NCBI RefSeq assembly: GCF_023515995.1
Contig: NZ_CP097320.1
Span: 4,340,001 to 4,404,000, forward strand
DNA from: Candidatus Mycobacterium methanotrophicum
GTDB taxonomy: Bacteria; Actinomycetota; Actinomycetes; Mycobacteriales; Mycobacteriaceae
Reading direction: 5' to 3'
DNA length: 64,000 nt
Positions within the stretch are counted from its first letter, which is position 1, and each line of letters begins with the position of its first letter. A program made the translations under genes and the position numbers. Positions 8,944-18,257 of the stretch are shown here, one piece after another. Under the pieces are notes generated by a model. It ran no database searches, was not told the DNA's origin, and saw only the letters and a list, made by a program, of their open reading frames with translations.

Positions 8944-9377
8944 TCACGAGTTATCCACAACGCCGTCCGGACAGAACACGCGAATAGCGGTGTCGGTGAA
9001 ACTGGATGCGGTATCGAGCGACATGCCCGGCGATCCTTGCAGCATGTCCTGAACGATCTCCTGTTCACGCTCGCCCCCGGCAAACCGCGCGCACACCCTT
9101 CGCGCGTCGTTGATCGCCGCGTCTTTCGATCGACGCAGTTGCGGCCCTTCAGCGGACAGGCGCAGGAGAAACTCGCCATTGCGGTCCGTGGCGTCCTGCG
9201 CCGGATCGGACGGCGTCGCTGATGCGGCCTGCGAAACCGTCGGTGTCGCCCTCGGGCGGAAAAAGCAGGGCTGCGGCCGAGCACAAAAACCGCTCCGATG
9301 GCGGCGACCGCGAATACCAGCACGGCCAGCATAGCCAAGCTGGGAAGCGGACTCGAGTTCGGCGCCGGCGTCGTCAT
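8944..9377 (-). pseudogene. Frameshifted DUF732-like exported protein
   Basis: Two overlapping minus-strand frames together make one exported protein. The first begins MTTPAPNSSPLPSLAMLAVL at 9377 and gives a membrane/signal segment (LAMLAVLVFAVAAIGAVFVLG). After a frameshift around 9240-9290 the second frame carries a DUF732-like domain: INDARRVCARFAGGERE...VRDMLQ-like helices, a final FTDTAIRVFCPDG, and two Cys expected to pair. DUF732 proteins are small secreted mycobacterial proteins of unknown function. Either a real pseudogene or a sequencing error. It stops 14 bp from the aspC stop codon on the other strand. Bases 9391-9473 show nothing clear. Confidence 0.55.
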
Positions 9378-9473
9378 TTCTGTTCATCAAGATTATTTCC
9401 GCCGCGTCCGCTGTTGTTAGCAGTTAGCTTTCGCCAGCCGTGGATTCCTGGGAATATGCTCGACGCGCTGCTT

Positions 9474-10340
9474 TCAGCGCCGTTCCAACAGCTCCAGCAG
9501 ATAGCTTCCGTAGCCGGACTTCAGCAGGGTGTGGGCCCGCCGAGCCAGCTCGTCGTCGTTGATGAAGCCCATCCGCCAGGCAACTTCCTCGGGGACGCTG
9601 ACCTTCAGGCCCTGCCGACGTTCCAGGGTGCGAACGTAGTCGCTGGCGTCCAGCAATAAGTCAAAAGTCCCGGTGTCCAGCCAGGCCGTGCCGCGAGCGA
9701 GCACCTCCACGCTCAGCCGGCCCTGGTTGAGGTAGGTCTGGTTGACCTCGGTGATTTCGTATTCACCACGCTCCGACGGTCGCAGGCCCCGAGCGATTTC
9801 GATTACGTCGTTGTCGTAGAAATACAGGCCTGGCACCGCGTAGTGCGATTTGGGTGTGGCCGGCTTTTCCTCCAGTGACAGCGCGATGCCGTCGGCGCTG
9901 AATTCGACGACGCCGTACGCCGAGGGGTTGGCCACCCAGTAAGCGAAAATAGCGCCGCCACTGACTGTTTGGAAGCGTTGAAGATTGGCACCTAGACCTG
10001 GACCATGAAAGACGTTGTCGCCCAATGCTAACGCCACCGAACCGTTGCCGATGTGGTCGGCGCCGATGACGAAGGCCTGTGCCAGGCCCTCGGGACGACC
10101 TTGCACCGCAAAGGTGATATTGATGCCGAAGGCCGTGCCGTCCCCGAGCACTCGGTGGAATGCCGGTGCGTCGTGGGCGGTGGTGATCACCTGAATGTCG
10201 CGGATGCCGGCCATCATCAGCGTCGACAACGGATAGTAGATCATCGGCTTGTCGTAGACCGGTAACAGCTGCTTGCTGATGCCGAAGGTGACCGGATGCA
10301 GGCGCGTGCCCGAGCCGCCGGCCAGGATGATCCCGCGCAT
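9474..10340 (-). CDS. rmlA: Glucose-1-phosphate thymidylyltransferase RmlA
   Basis: 288 aa. Makes dTDP-glucose from glucose-1-phosphate and dTTP, the first step to dTDP-rhamnose for the arabinogalactan linker of the mycobacterial wall. The nucleotide-binding signature is at the N-terminus (GIILAGGSGTRLHPVT), followed by KQLLPVYDKPMIYYPLS and LALGDNVFHGPGLG near 110; EYEITEVNQTYL near 200 is also typical. The ATG is preceded by AGGAG with a 6-nt gap. It ends a minus-strand run with the Rv0333- and Rv0332-like genes, as in M. tuberculosis. Intact. Confidence 0.95.
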   Translation of the reverse strand: MRGIILAGGSGTRLHPVTFGISKQLLPVYDKPMIYYPLSTLMMAGIRDIQVITTAHDAPAFHRVLGDGTAFGINITFAVQGRPEGLAQAFVIGADHIGNGSVALALGDNVFHGPGLGANLQRFQTVSGGAIFAYWVANPSAYGVVEFSADGIALSLEEKPATPKSHYAVPGLYFYDNDVIEIARGLRPSERGEYEITEVNQTYLNQGRLSVEVLARGTAWLDTGTFDLLLDASDYVRTLERRQGLKVSVPEEVAWRMGFINDDELARRAHTLLKSGYGSYLLELLERR

Positions 10341-10350
10341 GTGCTACTCC

Positions 10351-10725
10351 TCAGTCGGCAAGGTCAGCGTCGGTCAACTCGGTTGCAGCCAACGCGGACG
10401 CCAGGTCGGCGTGGCGAAACACCGAGGTGACGCGGTCGTGGACAACACGAAACGCCGAAGCGACAGTGACGTCGGCGGTTGAATCGTCGGAACTGCCGAC
10501 CTTTTGCTCAACGACCACGACACCGTCATGCACGTAAATTCTGCCTACTTCGCCCCATCGCGGGTGGCCGGTCGCCCAATCGCGCAGCGCGGCATGGCCC
10601 TGCGCGGCGCCGTGCGCGTCACCGACTTCGATGTCATCGCTGGACAGCGCCACCAAGGTGTCGATGTCGGATGCGCTCAAAGCGTCATGCCACGCCAGCA
10701 CGGTGGCGATCTCCGATGTGGTCAT
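10351..10725 (-). CDS. SnoaL/NTF2-like small protein (Rv0333-like)
   Basis: 124 aa from ATG 10725, the length recalled for Rv0333. The sequence (IATVLAWHDALSASDIDTL, then VVVVEQKV and a C-terminal helix) fits an NTF2/SnoaL cone fold with an N-terminal helix and curved sheet. It sits between rmlA (10 bp) and the maleylpyruvate-isomerase-like gene (28 bp), all on the minus strand. Substrate and function unknown; such proteins are often small-molecule isomerases or accessory binding proteins. A longer frame continues upstream but overlaps the neighbour, so the ATG is preferred. Confidence 0.7.
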   Translation of the reverse strand: MTTSEIATVLAWHDALSASDIDTLVALSSDDIEVGDAHGAAQGHAALRDWATGHPRWGEVGRIYVHDGVVVVEQKVGSSDDSTADVTVASAFRVVHDRVTSVFRHADLASALAATELTDADLAD

Positions 10726-10753
10726 GGTCTGCAACGTACCGTGTGCGCCGCGC

Positions 10754-11509
10754 CTAGAACGGCGTGTTGTCCAGCCAGTGCTGCCATATCGCCGCGTCAC
10801 CGAAGATTGCGATATCGGTGTCGGCGACCGGAACTCGACGGACGACTGCCAGCAGCAGGTCGACGGCGCCGCCGCGCAGCGCCACCACACCCTTGTCGTG
10901 ACCGTGTGACCATGTGATGCGGCGCCCGTCGGTGCGAATCGTCCATTCACCGGCGGCGCCCAGTCCTGGATCGGTCGCGTGCAAATGCACGCTTTGGCCG
11001 TTTTCCAGCGGGAGCAGCGCATCGCCGTGTCCGGCCTGGCTCGCGACCCGCTCAAGCCATTCGCTGATGCCATCGGCGGCCAACTCCGGGGTGAGCGCGT
11101 AGTCGAGTCCTAGCGCCAGCGCGGCGTCGGCGCGATGCACCGTCGCCTCGTGCAGCCGACGCCGCACCCACCAATAGGCCGGTCGTGAGCCCAAAAACGT
11201 CCACACCGGGGTCTCCGGTCCGACTTGTTCGACGGCGTCGATCAGCCGCTGCGCACCGCGGTGCAGCCATGAGATCGCCTCGTGGGGATCGGGCGGTGGC
11301 TTGCCTCCCTCGACGGTGCGCGGGTCGAGATAGTGGCCGACCCGGTCGGCGACGATCTGAGCTGCCCAGCGGTCACCGCGGCCGATGTGACGAAACAACT
11401 GGGAAAGACTCCAGCCGGGACAGGTTGGCACGGGGGTGGCCGGGTCGCCACTGCTGATCACCTCGCCGACGGCGTGATTTTGCTCGAGAAACGCGGCCGC
11501 GTAGTCCAT
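10754..11509 (-). CDS. Maleylpyruvate isomerase-family (DinB-like) protein
   Basis: 251 aa, Rv0332-like. The N-terminal ~150 residues match the mycothiol-dependent maleylpyruvate isomerase/DinB four-helix fold: TPVPTCPGWSLSQLFRHIGR near 25-45 and WWVRRRLHEATVHRADAA near 113-130, where the His residues are candidate metal ligands (H41, H119, H124 approximately). A C-terminal SCP2-like segment (WTIRTDGRRITW...LRGGAVDLLLAVVRR) is typical of this family. Likely a cytoplasmic mycothiol-dependent transferase or isomerase; substrate unknown. Upstream of the Rv0333-like gene and rmlA in the same direction; 6 bp from the end of udgA. Confidence 0.8.
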   Translation of the reverse strand: MDYAAAFLEQNHAVGEVISSGDPATPVPTCPGWSLSQLFRHIGRGDRWAAQIVADRVGHYLDPRTVEGGKPPPDPHEAISWLHRGAQRLIDAVEQVGPETPVWTFLGSRPAYWWVRRRLHEATVHRADAALALGLDYALTPELAADGISEWLERVASQAGHGDALLPLENGQSVHLHATDPGLGAAGEWTIRTDGRRITWSHGHDKGVVALRGGAVDLLLAVVRRVPVADTDIAIFGDAAIWQHWLDNTPF

Positions 11510-11515
11510 TGGTAG

Positions 11516-12841
11516 TCAGGCTACGCGCCGTCCCAAGCAATGCACCCGCCAACCGGCTTGCTGCCAGCGCCGCACGTCCAGGCAGTTGCGACCGTCGACG
11601 ACGACGCGTGCTCGTACTCGATCGGCAAGCTGGTCGGGGTCGAGGTCGACGAACTCTTTCCACTCGGTAAGCACCAACACCGCGTCGGCGCGGTCGCAGG
11701 CTTCCTCCACCGAGACCGCGTAATTCAGCGTGGGAAACAGCCGCTGGGCATTCTCCAGTGCTTTGGGATCATAGACGTTGACCGCGGCACCGTTGAGTTG
11801 TAACTGGCCGGCGACGTTGAGCGCCGGTGAGTCACGCACGTCGTCGGATGCGGGTTTGAACGCGGCGCCGAGCACCGCGATGTTGGCTCCCAACAGCGAG
11901 CCGCCGCATGCGGCACTGGTCAGTTCGACCATGCGAGTGCGGCGGCGCATGTTGATGTTGTCGACTTCGCGCAGGAAGGTCAGCGCCTGGTCGGCGCCGA
12001 GCTCGCCGGCGCGAGCCATAAACGCGCGGATGTCTTTGGGCAGGCAGCCGCCGCCAAACCCCAAGCCGGCATTGAGGAATCGCCGCCCGATCCGCGGGTC
12101 ATGCCCCAGCGCATCGGCCAACAACGCGACGTCGGCACCGGCGGCTTCGCACACCTCCGAGATCGCGTTGATGAACGAGATCTTCGTCGCCAGAAAGGCG
12201 TTCGCGGACACCTTGACCAGCTCGGCGGTCTGCAGGTCGGTCACCAAGAACGGCACCCCGGCATCCAGTATCGGTGCGTAGAGCTCACGGATCGCGGCCT
12301 CAGCGCGCGTCGAATCATCCTGGACGCCAAGCACAATACGATCGGGTTGCAAGGTGTCGTGTACCGCGAAACCTTCCCGGAGAAACTCCGGGTTCCACGC
12401 CACTTCCACGTCGACGCCGGGCCCGGCGGCCGCGCGGGCGCGTTGGACAAGCTCGGCAGCGGTCCCGACCGGGACAGTGGACTTGCCGACGATTACCGCT
12501 GGCCGAGTCAAACGGGGTGCAAGCGTGTCGATTACGGCGTGTACGTGGCTCAAGTCGGCGCCGTAATCGCCCTTCTTCTGCGGCGTGCCGACCCCGAGGA
12601 AATGCACATCGGCAAACTCGGCGGCCAAGTCATAGTTGGTGGTGAACCGAATTCGGCCGGCTGCGATGTTGTCGCTCAACATCTTTCGCAGTCCAGGCTC
12701 GTAGAAGGGAACGTCGCCCGCCGCAAGCTTGGCAACCTTACCGGGGTCGATGTCGACACCGACAACCTCGTGCCCCAGCTCAGCCATCCCGGCGGCATGG
12801 GTGGCACCCAAATAGCCCGTACCGAATACGGAGCACCTCAT
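11516..12841 (-). CDS. udgA: UDP-glucose 6-dehydrogenase
   Basis: 441 aa, matching the family length and Rv0322 (UdgA). Oxidises UDP-glucose to UDP-glucuronate with two NAD+. The N-terminal Rossmann motif is VFGTGYLGATHAAGMAELGH; GKSTVPVGTA near 123, WNPEFLREG near 152, the lysine/Asn region LVKVSANAFLATKISFINAIS near 209-229, and the catalytic-cysteine loop LGFGGGCLPKDIRAF near 260 are all present. The UDP-binding C-terminal domain (AFKPASDDVRDSPALNV) is intact. It is separated from the downstream gene by only 6 bp. Confidence 0.93.
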   Translation of the reverse strand: MRCSVFGTGYLGATHAAGMAELGHEVVGVDIDPGKVAKLAAGDVPFYEPGLRKMLSDNIAAGRIRFTTNYDLAAEFADVHFLGVGTPQKKGDYGADLSHVHAVIDTLAPRLTRPAVIVGKSTVPVGTAAELVQRARAAAGPGVDVEVAWNPEFLREGFAVHDTLQPDRIVLGVQDDSTRAEAAIRELYAPILDAGVPFLVTDLQTAELVKVSANAFLATKISFINAISEVCEAAGADVALLADALGHDPRIGRRFLNAGLGFGGGCLPKDIRAFMARAGELGADQALTFLREVDNINMRRRTRMVELTSAACGGSLLGANIAVLGAAFKPASDDVRDSPALNVAGQLQLNGAAVNVYDPKALENAQRLFPTLNYAVSVEEACDRADAVLVLTEWKEFVDLDPDQLADRVRARVVVDGRNCLDVRRWQQAGWRVHCLGRRVA

Positions 12842-12930
12842 ACACCCGTGTGTAGGTCAATCCAATGAGCTGATTGCATCGCAGTTCTGAGCGGTGGGCA
12901 AACGGCAGGTGACAGTTTCCCGTCGTGGCC

Positions 12931-14475
12931 TTAAAAGTGCAGGCCAGGGATGCCGAATGCGCCGCCGCCGAAGCCGCCGTGGCCGCCCCCACCGGGGAAG
13001 CCTCCGCCTCCACCCGGGATGCCTCCGCCGCCGGGGTATCCACCGTGGCCCCAACCACCACCGCCGTGGTCGCCGCCCCACGGTCCGAGCGGCGGTCCCT
13101 GCTGCGGCGGACTCAGGATCGGCGGCACCGGAATTGGGATCGGAATCGGGACGGGAGCCGCAAGTGGCGGAGCGGCCGGCGCAGGCGGCGGAGCAATGGG
13201 CGCTGGGACAGGAGCGGCCGGCGCAGGAGCCGGAGCGGGAGCAACCGGCACCGGAGCGGGAGCAACGGGCGCTGGGACAGGAGCGGCCGGTTCGGGAGCC
13301 GGGGCGGCCGGAGCCGGTGCCGGAGCAGCAGGCGCCGGGGCGGGAGCGGCCGGCGCGGGAGCGGGCGGCGGAGCCGCTGCGGGAGCGTGAGCTGCGGGCG
13401 GGGCGGGGGCCGGTTTCGCCGGGGCGACCACGTTGTGGCCGGGCTCGGGCCGGATCGCGGCCGTCGGCCGCATACTGACCGCCAGCGCGACCACCAGTGC
13501 GGCAGCGCCTACCACGAAGATCGCCGCAACGGCGCTGACCACCAGAACCAGCGGTCTGCGGACGCGTTCCTGCGGAATGCCCAAGCTGGCGGTGTAGCTG
13601 CCGGTCGGAAAACCTTCGTCGGCGGCGAGTGCGGTGTAGGCGTCGGCATCCTCGTCCGGAACCGCGCTGTAGGCCAGCGCCTGCCCACCGGTAGCGGCGT
13701 CGTTGGCAACATCGAAGTACCCGGGAGCGACGGCGTACTGGTCGATCGCGCCGTTTCCGGGATCTTGCGCGTAGGCCAGCGCGGTCGTCGACGAGGAGAA
13801 CAGCGGCGCGTTGGCCGAGGCCAATGCCGCACCACGAGCCAGCGCTGTCTCCGGCTCTTCGGGCGCGCTGACGATCAGCGAGGTGGCCGCCTCCAGCTGC
13901 GCCTTGATCGGGGCAATGTCAACGCCCGAGCCGACGACGAACAGCCCATCCGGACGCGTTTCCAACGCCTCGGCACGGGAAGCCATCGCCGACAGCTGGG
14001 CGACGGGATCACTCCCCGGGGGCAGCGGTTGGCGGTGTACATCAGTGATCGAACCATCGGCCGTGCTCACCAGGGCTAGCGTCGCGGTGCCGGGCTCGAC
14101 GAACAACAGTCCGGTCTGCTCATAGCCGACCGAGTTCCCGACGACTTGCGCCAGCGCCGCAGCCGCCAAAAACGACGACACCAGCATGACGTTCTCGACC
14201 TTGCGCGCCGCCAGCGCGTCGCGCAGCGCAGCGGCCTCAGCCGGATCCGTCCAGGTCACACCCGTCGAGCACAATTGATAGCCACTTTCGGCGGCGCCTT
14301 CCTGGGTTCCCAGGATCGCCGAGACCACCTGGTCGGCAGCTCTGACGGTTGGGGCCTCGGCCGTGTTGACATCGAAGCTCTCTTCGTCGACCGTGATGCC
14401 GTCGGCGTTCTCGCCCTCAACGAGAACCATGCGGACCGCCGTGGGTGCCATCGACACACCAAGTACGGTGTCCAC
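12931..14475 (-). CDS. ASKHA-like membrane protein with Pro/Ala and Gly-rich tail, paralogue 1
   Basis: About 514 aa from GTG 14475, preceded by GGAGG. The N-terminal ~290 residues are shared with three other genes in this window: TVLGVSMAPTAVRMVLVEGE, EGAAESGYQLCSTGVTW, VENVMLVSSFLAAAALAQVV, TGLLFVEPGTATLALV, VVGSGVDIAPIKAQLEA, and ALARGAALASANAPLFSSS. The order resembles the two phosphate loops and adenosine motif of actin/Hsp70 folds, but the usual aspartates and glycines are replaced, so it may not hydrolyse ATP. A transmembrane helix (LVLVVSAVAAIFVVGAAALV) leads to long Ala-Pro repeats and a Gly-rich end (GGWGHGG, FPGGGG). I associate such proteins with the label DUF7159 from memory, unchecked. 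Role unknown. Confidence 0.75.
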   Translation of the reverse strand: MDTVLGVSMAPTAVRMVLVEGENADGITVDEESFDVNTAEAPTVRAADQVVSAILGTQEGAAESGYQLCSTGVTWTDPAEAAALRDALAARKVENVMLVSSFLAAAALAQVVGNSVGYEQTGLLFVEPGTATLALVSTADGSITDVHRQPLPPGSDPVAQLSAMASRAEALETRPDGLFVVGSGVDIAPIKAQLEAATSLIVSAPEEPETALARGAALASANAPLFSSSTTALAYAQDPGNGAIDQYAVAPGYFDVANDAATGGQALAYSAVPDEDADAYTALAADEGFPTGSYTASLGIPQERVRRPLVLVVSAVAAIFVVGAAALVVALAVSMRPTAAIRPEPGHNVVAPAKPAPAPPAAHAPAAAPPPAPAPAAPAPAPAAPAPAPAAPAPEPAAPVPAPVAPAPVPVAPAPAPAPAAPVPAPIAPPPAPAAPPLAAPVPIPIPIPVPPILSPPQQGPPLGPWGGDHGGGGWGHGGYPGGGGIPGGGGGFPGGGGHGGFGGGAFGIPGLHF

Positions 14476-14665
14476 CACTCCTCCAAGAACCTGGTCGCTC
14501 AGCGGTTCCACCAGGACCTGATTACGCCGAGCCAGTGCGTTGCGGGCTACCGAGCTTCCTCAAGTGCTGGCAGGAGCGACACGGCCCACTCCCCTGGTCT
14601 TCGCTACGTCAACCTTACCGAGGGCCGCAAACGCTGGCCATTCGTTGACTATTCGGCTGCGCCTA

Positions 14666-16129
14666 TCAGCGGCCGCGGCCGAAACCGCCGAAACCGCCGC
14701 GTCCTCCCCCGAAACCGTGGCCCCAGCCGCCACCGCCGTGGCCCCAGCCGCCACCGCCGTGATCGCCGCCCCACGGGTTCCCCGGCGGACCCAGCAGCGG
14801 AGGAGCGATGAGTTGCGGAATGATCGGTGGCAGGGCAGCCGGTGCCGGCGCGGGGACGAAAATTGGCGCGGGCATCCGAGCAGGCGCCGGCACTGCGGCA
14901 GGGGCAGCCGCCGGCGCCGGAGCGTGCACGGGGGCCGGCGCGGCCGCCGGTGCCGGCGCTGCGACAGGTGCGGCCGCCGGTGCAGGCGGTGGCGGCACCA
15001 TCGCCTTCGGCGGCGCCGGAACCTGCCTGGGGGCCACGACGTTTTGAGCAAGGCTGGGCCGCGAACTGACCGACGGCCGGATACTGAACGCCAGCGAAAT
15101 CACCAGTGCCATAACGCCTACGACAAAAATAACGATCACACTCATGACCGCCAAGAACGGTGTGCGACTCGGCTGCGCGAACGCTCCCGTGCTGAAGCCG
15201 GGGTACATGCCGGTGGTGAAGTCTTCTTCTTCGACCTCTTCGACATCGGCGTATGCGCCCGGATCCCCCTGGGTGTAAACCGCCGCTGAGTCGTCGGCAA
15301 CTGCGCTGTAAGCCAGCGGCTCCGCGCCGGGCTCGACGGCTGCAGCTGCCTCAGCGACCGCCAGATAGCCCGCCGCGAGGGCATCCTGGCTCACCGCACC
15401 GGTGCCCGGATCCTGCGCGTAGGCCAACGCAGCGGTCGACGAGGCGAACAACGGCGCATTGGCCGACGCCAGCGCCGCGCCTCTGGCGAGCGCCATGTCC
15501 GGCCGCTCGGGCACGCTCAGCGGAAGCGACGTCGCAGCCTCCAATGCCGGCTTGATCAGCGGGACGTCGACCCCCGAGCCCACCACTAATACGCTCTCGG
15601 GCCGGTGGTCCAGCTCCCCGGCAGCAGAAACCAGCCCGACCAGCCTGGCGACCGCCTGATCGTCGTCGTCAGGCAGCAGCTCACGGTGCACATCAGCGAT
15701 CGAGCCGTCACTGGCGTCCACCACGGCCAGCGTCGCCGAATCAGGCTCGATGTACAGCAGCGCGATGCGGGCATAGCCGGTCGCGCAGGCCATCGACTGG
15801 GCCAACGCCGCCGCGGACAAAAACGCCGAAACCAGCATGACGTTCTCGACCCTGCGGGCCGCCAACGCGTCGCGTAACTCGGCGGCCGCCTGCTGGTCAA
15901 TCCATGTCACGCCGGTCGACAACAGCCGATAGCCGGCCTCGTTGGCGCCCTCACGAGTGCCCAGAATCGCCGCTATCACCTGATCAGGCGCGCTGACGGT
16001 GGCCGCTTCTTCGCCGTCGCCGATCGCGAAGTTTTCCTCCTCGACGGTGACGCCGTCGGCGTTCTCCCCCTCAACCAGCACCATGCGGACCGTCGTGGGC
16101 GCCATCGACACACCAAGTACGGTGTCCAC
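14666..16129 (-). CDS. ASKHA-like membrane protein with Pro/Ala and Gly-rich tail, paralogue 2
   Basis: 487 aa from GTG 16129, which follows GGAGG by 4 nt. It has the same domain order as its neighbours: TVLGVSMAPTTVRMVLVEGE at the N-terminus, YRLLSTGVTWIDQQAAAEL, IALLYIEPDSATLAVVDAS, VVGSGVDVPLIKPALEA, and ALARGAALASANAPLFASS. A membrane helix (FLAVMSVIVIFVVGVMALVISLAF) precedes an extracellular Ala/Pro tail and a C-terminus of GGWGHG repeats ending GGFGGFGRGR. An alternative ATG frame (MEELWTPYL) overlaps the start but is not conserved. It forms a tandem triplet with the genes on either side. Function unknown. Confidence 0.75.
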   Translation of the reverse strand: MDTVLGVSMAPTTVRMVLVEGENADGVTVEEENFAIGDGEEAATVSAPDQVIAAILGTREGANEAGYRLLSTGVTWIDQQAAAELRDALAARRVENVMLVSAFLSAAALAQSMACATGYARIALLYIEPDSATLAVVDASDGSIADVHRELLPDDDDQAVARLVGLVSAAGELDHRPESVLVVGSGVDVPLIKPALEAATSLPLSVPERPDMALARGAALASANAPLFASSTAALAYAQDPGTGAVSQDALAAGYLAVAEAAAAVEPGAEPLAYSAVADDSAAVYTQGDPGAYADVEEVEEEDFTTGMYPGFSTGAFAQPSRTPFLAVMSVIVIFVVGVMALVISLAFSIRPSVSSRPSLAQNVVAPRQVPAPPKAMVPPPPAPAAAPVAAPAPAAAPAPVHAPAPAAAPAAVPAPARMPAPIFVPAPAPAALPPIIPQLIAPPLLGPPGNPWGGDHGGGGWGHGGGGWGHGFGGGRGGFGGFGRGR

Positions 16130-16317
16130 AGCTCCTCCATGTTGTTCGCTGGCCGTCCACGCTTGGCAGCGCTCAGCGCATCAGCTGGGCTTCCCCACCA
16201 CAAGATTGATCGCCGCAATGGGATGCGCCGTTACCGCCAACAAAGTTAGCGCTATATGAAGTTCTGGGAAGAGGATCATCGCCCCCGCTGACCCTTCGTA
16301 CGCCGACAATACCTCGT

Positions 16318-16351
<34 letters not shown>

Positions 16352-16356
16352 TATTT

Positions 16357-18147
16357 CTACCGGTGCCCGCCACCGCCGCCGAAGCCGCGGCCTCCGCCGA
16401 AGCCACCGAAGCCGCGGCCTCCGCCGAAGCCGGGGCCCCCGCCAAACCCACCAAGGCCGTGGTTGCCCCCACCGAAGGCGCCGAAGCCGCCAAATGGATT
16501 GCCCGGCGCGTGCACAGCAGGCGCACCGATGGCAGGGGCTTGCGGAGCTGCCGGTGGAGCGTCCAGGCCGGGTAGGCCCGGGAACGCGGGTGCCACCGGC
16601 CCCTCGGGGGCCGGCATGTGCACCGGAGCCTCGGGCACCGGCAGCTGGACCGGAGGCTGGGGTGTCCCGATCGGCAGCGGGCCCTGCGGCACTGGCTGAT
16701 GGACTGGCACAGGCTGGTGAACTGGGATGGGCTGGTGGACTGGCACAGGCTTATTGGCCGGAGGCTGCGGCTGCGGGAGCTGCACTGGTGACTGGGGCTC
16801 GGGCAGCTGCACCGGAGGCTGGGGTGCTGGCAAGTGGCCCGGCGGCGAACTCGGGAACTGTCCGGGCAGCTTCAAAGGAAAAGGATTGACGGGTGCCGGC
16901 GGAGCCACAGGAATCGGCAGGGGCAGCGGGACCAGCACAGGCAGCCGGGGAGCGACGACCGGCGCCGCTGGAGGCGCCGGGATTGCCGGAGCTGCGGGCA
17001 GCGGAGCCGGGATCGGGACGTTCGCTGGTCGCGGCGCCATCACGGGTGCCTGCACGTGATTGACCTGCGGCGCCGGGGCGGTTATCGCGGGCGGGGCGAG
17101 CGCGGGGGCCTGCACGGTCGGGACGATGAGGTTTTGCAGCGGCCTGGGCAGCAACGCAACGCTCGGTCGGATACCCAGTGCCAGCGAAACCTCTAGCGCC
17201 AGGGCCGCGGCGACAAAGACCACCGCCAGGATGGAGCCGACAAGCAGCAGCGGCCGGCGCTGATGATGCTCGGCGCTGGCAAGATCCACTACGGTGGTCT
17301 CGGCGTCGGCTTCCTCGTCCCTGTCGGCGCTATAGGCGAGGCCCTGTTCTCCCAGTTCCGTGCCCCGCGGACCATCCGGCACCGCGAGGTATCCCGGGGA
17401 CATCGCACAGTGATCGAGTGTGCCGGTGGCGGGATCTTGCGCGTACGCCAGGGCAGCGGTCGACGACACGAACAGCGGCGCATTCGCCGATGCCAGCGCA
17501 GCGCCCCAGGCCAACGCCGTCTCCGGTTCTTCCGGTGCGCTCACCGGAAGCGGCGTCACCGCCTCCAACTGCGGCTTGAGCGCAGCAACGTCGACACCGG
17601 AGCCGACGACGAACACGTGCTCTGGGTGGGTCTGCAGCGAGTCCAAGGCGGCGAGCATCCCGCCCAGCTCAGCAATAGTGTCCGTACTGGAGATCAGCTC
17701 TTTGTGGACGTTGGTGATGGAACCGTCGGCGGTGTCGACGATTGCCAGCGTCGCGGTGTTGGGTTCGACGAACAGCAGCGCCGTGTGCGCATTGCCGGTG
17801 GCGCTGCCCACCATCTGCGCTAGCGCGGCCGCAGCCATGAAGGCCGAGACCAGCATCACGTTTTCGACCTTGCGGGTGGCCAAGGCCTCGCGCAGGGCGG
17901 CAGCGTCCACCGGGTTGGTCCAGGTGACGCCGATCGATGTCAGCGCATGGCCGGCTTGCGTGGCGCCTTCCCGAGTGCCCAAGACGGCCGAGAGCACCTG
18001 ATCGGCGGCGCTCACGGTTGCTGCGTAGTCGGCGGCAGCAAGTTCGAAATCGTCTTCCTCGATCGTGACGCCGTCGGCGTTTTGACCTTCCACCAGCACC
18101 ATACGGGCGGCTGTGGGCGCCATCGACACCCCGAGAACGATGTCCAC
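16357..18147 (-). CDS. ASKHA-like membrane protein with long Pro-rich and Gly-rich tail, paralogue 3
   Basis: About 596 aa from GTG 18147 behind GGAGG; an upstream in-frame extension to 18249 is not conserved in the paralogues. The N-terminal domain keeps IVLGVSMAPTAARMVLVEGQ, the GVTWTNP block, ALLFVEPNTATLAIVDTADG, VVGSGVDVAALKPQLEA and ALAWGAALASANAPLFVSS. The membrane helix is LLLVGSILAVVFVAAALAL. The tail is the longest of the set, with Pro/Val/His-Gln repeats (PVPVHQPIPVHQPVPVHQ) and a final array of GGFGGGRGFGG units. It is the first gene of the minus-strand triplet, behind a 110-bp gap from dcd. Function unknown; a wall-spanning anchor or scaffold is plausible. Confidence 0.75.
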   Translation of the reverse strand: MDIVLGVSMAPTAARMVLVEGQNADGVTIEEDDFELAAADYAATVSAADQVLSAVLGTREGATQAGHALTSIGVTWTNPVDAAALREALATRKVENVMLVSAFMAAAALAQMVGSATGNAHTALLFVEPNTATLAIVDTADGSITNVHKELISSTDTIAELGGMLAALDSLQTHPEHVFVVGSGVDVAALKPQLEAVTPLPVSAPEEPETALAWGAALASANAPLFVSSTAALAYAQDPATGTLDHCAMSPGYLAVPDGPRGTELGEQGLAYSADRDEEADAETTVVDLASAEHHQRRPLLLVGSILAVVFVAAALALEVSLALGIRPSVALLPRPLQNLIVPTVQAPALAPPAITAPAPQVNHVQAPVMAPRPANVPIPAPLPAAPAIPAPPAAPVVAPRLPVLVPLPLPIPVAPPAPVNPFPLKLPGQFPSSPPGHLPAPQPPVQLPEPQSPVQLPQPQPPANKPVPVHQPIPVHQPVPVHQPVPQGPLPIGTPQPPVQLPVPEAPVHMPAPEGPVAPAFPGLPGLDAPPAAPQAPAIGAPAVHAPGNPFGGFGAFGGGNHGLGGFGGGPGFGGGRGFGGFGGGRGFGGGGGHR

Positions 18148-18257
18148 CGCTCCTCCAGGTCTTCGCTGGCGCGTCACTGTTCTGGGCGGAGGTGAATATC
18201 GCGCCAGCCTTATGACTGAATGATCGCCGCCGAGACTATGCGACGTCACAGCCGAAG

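Noticed and set aside
15976..16140. ATG frame MEELWTPYLVCRW overlapping the start of paralogue 2, and the equivalent frame at paralogue 1
   Set aside because: The frame is a shadow of the conserved head domain; its sequence conservation follows the other frame.
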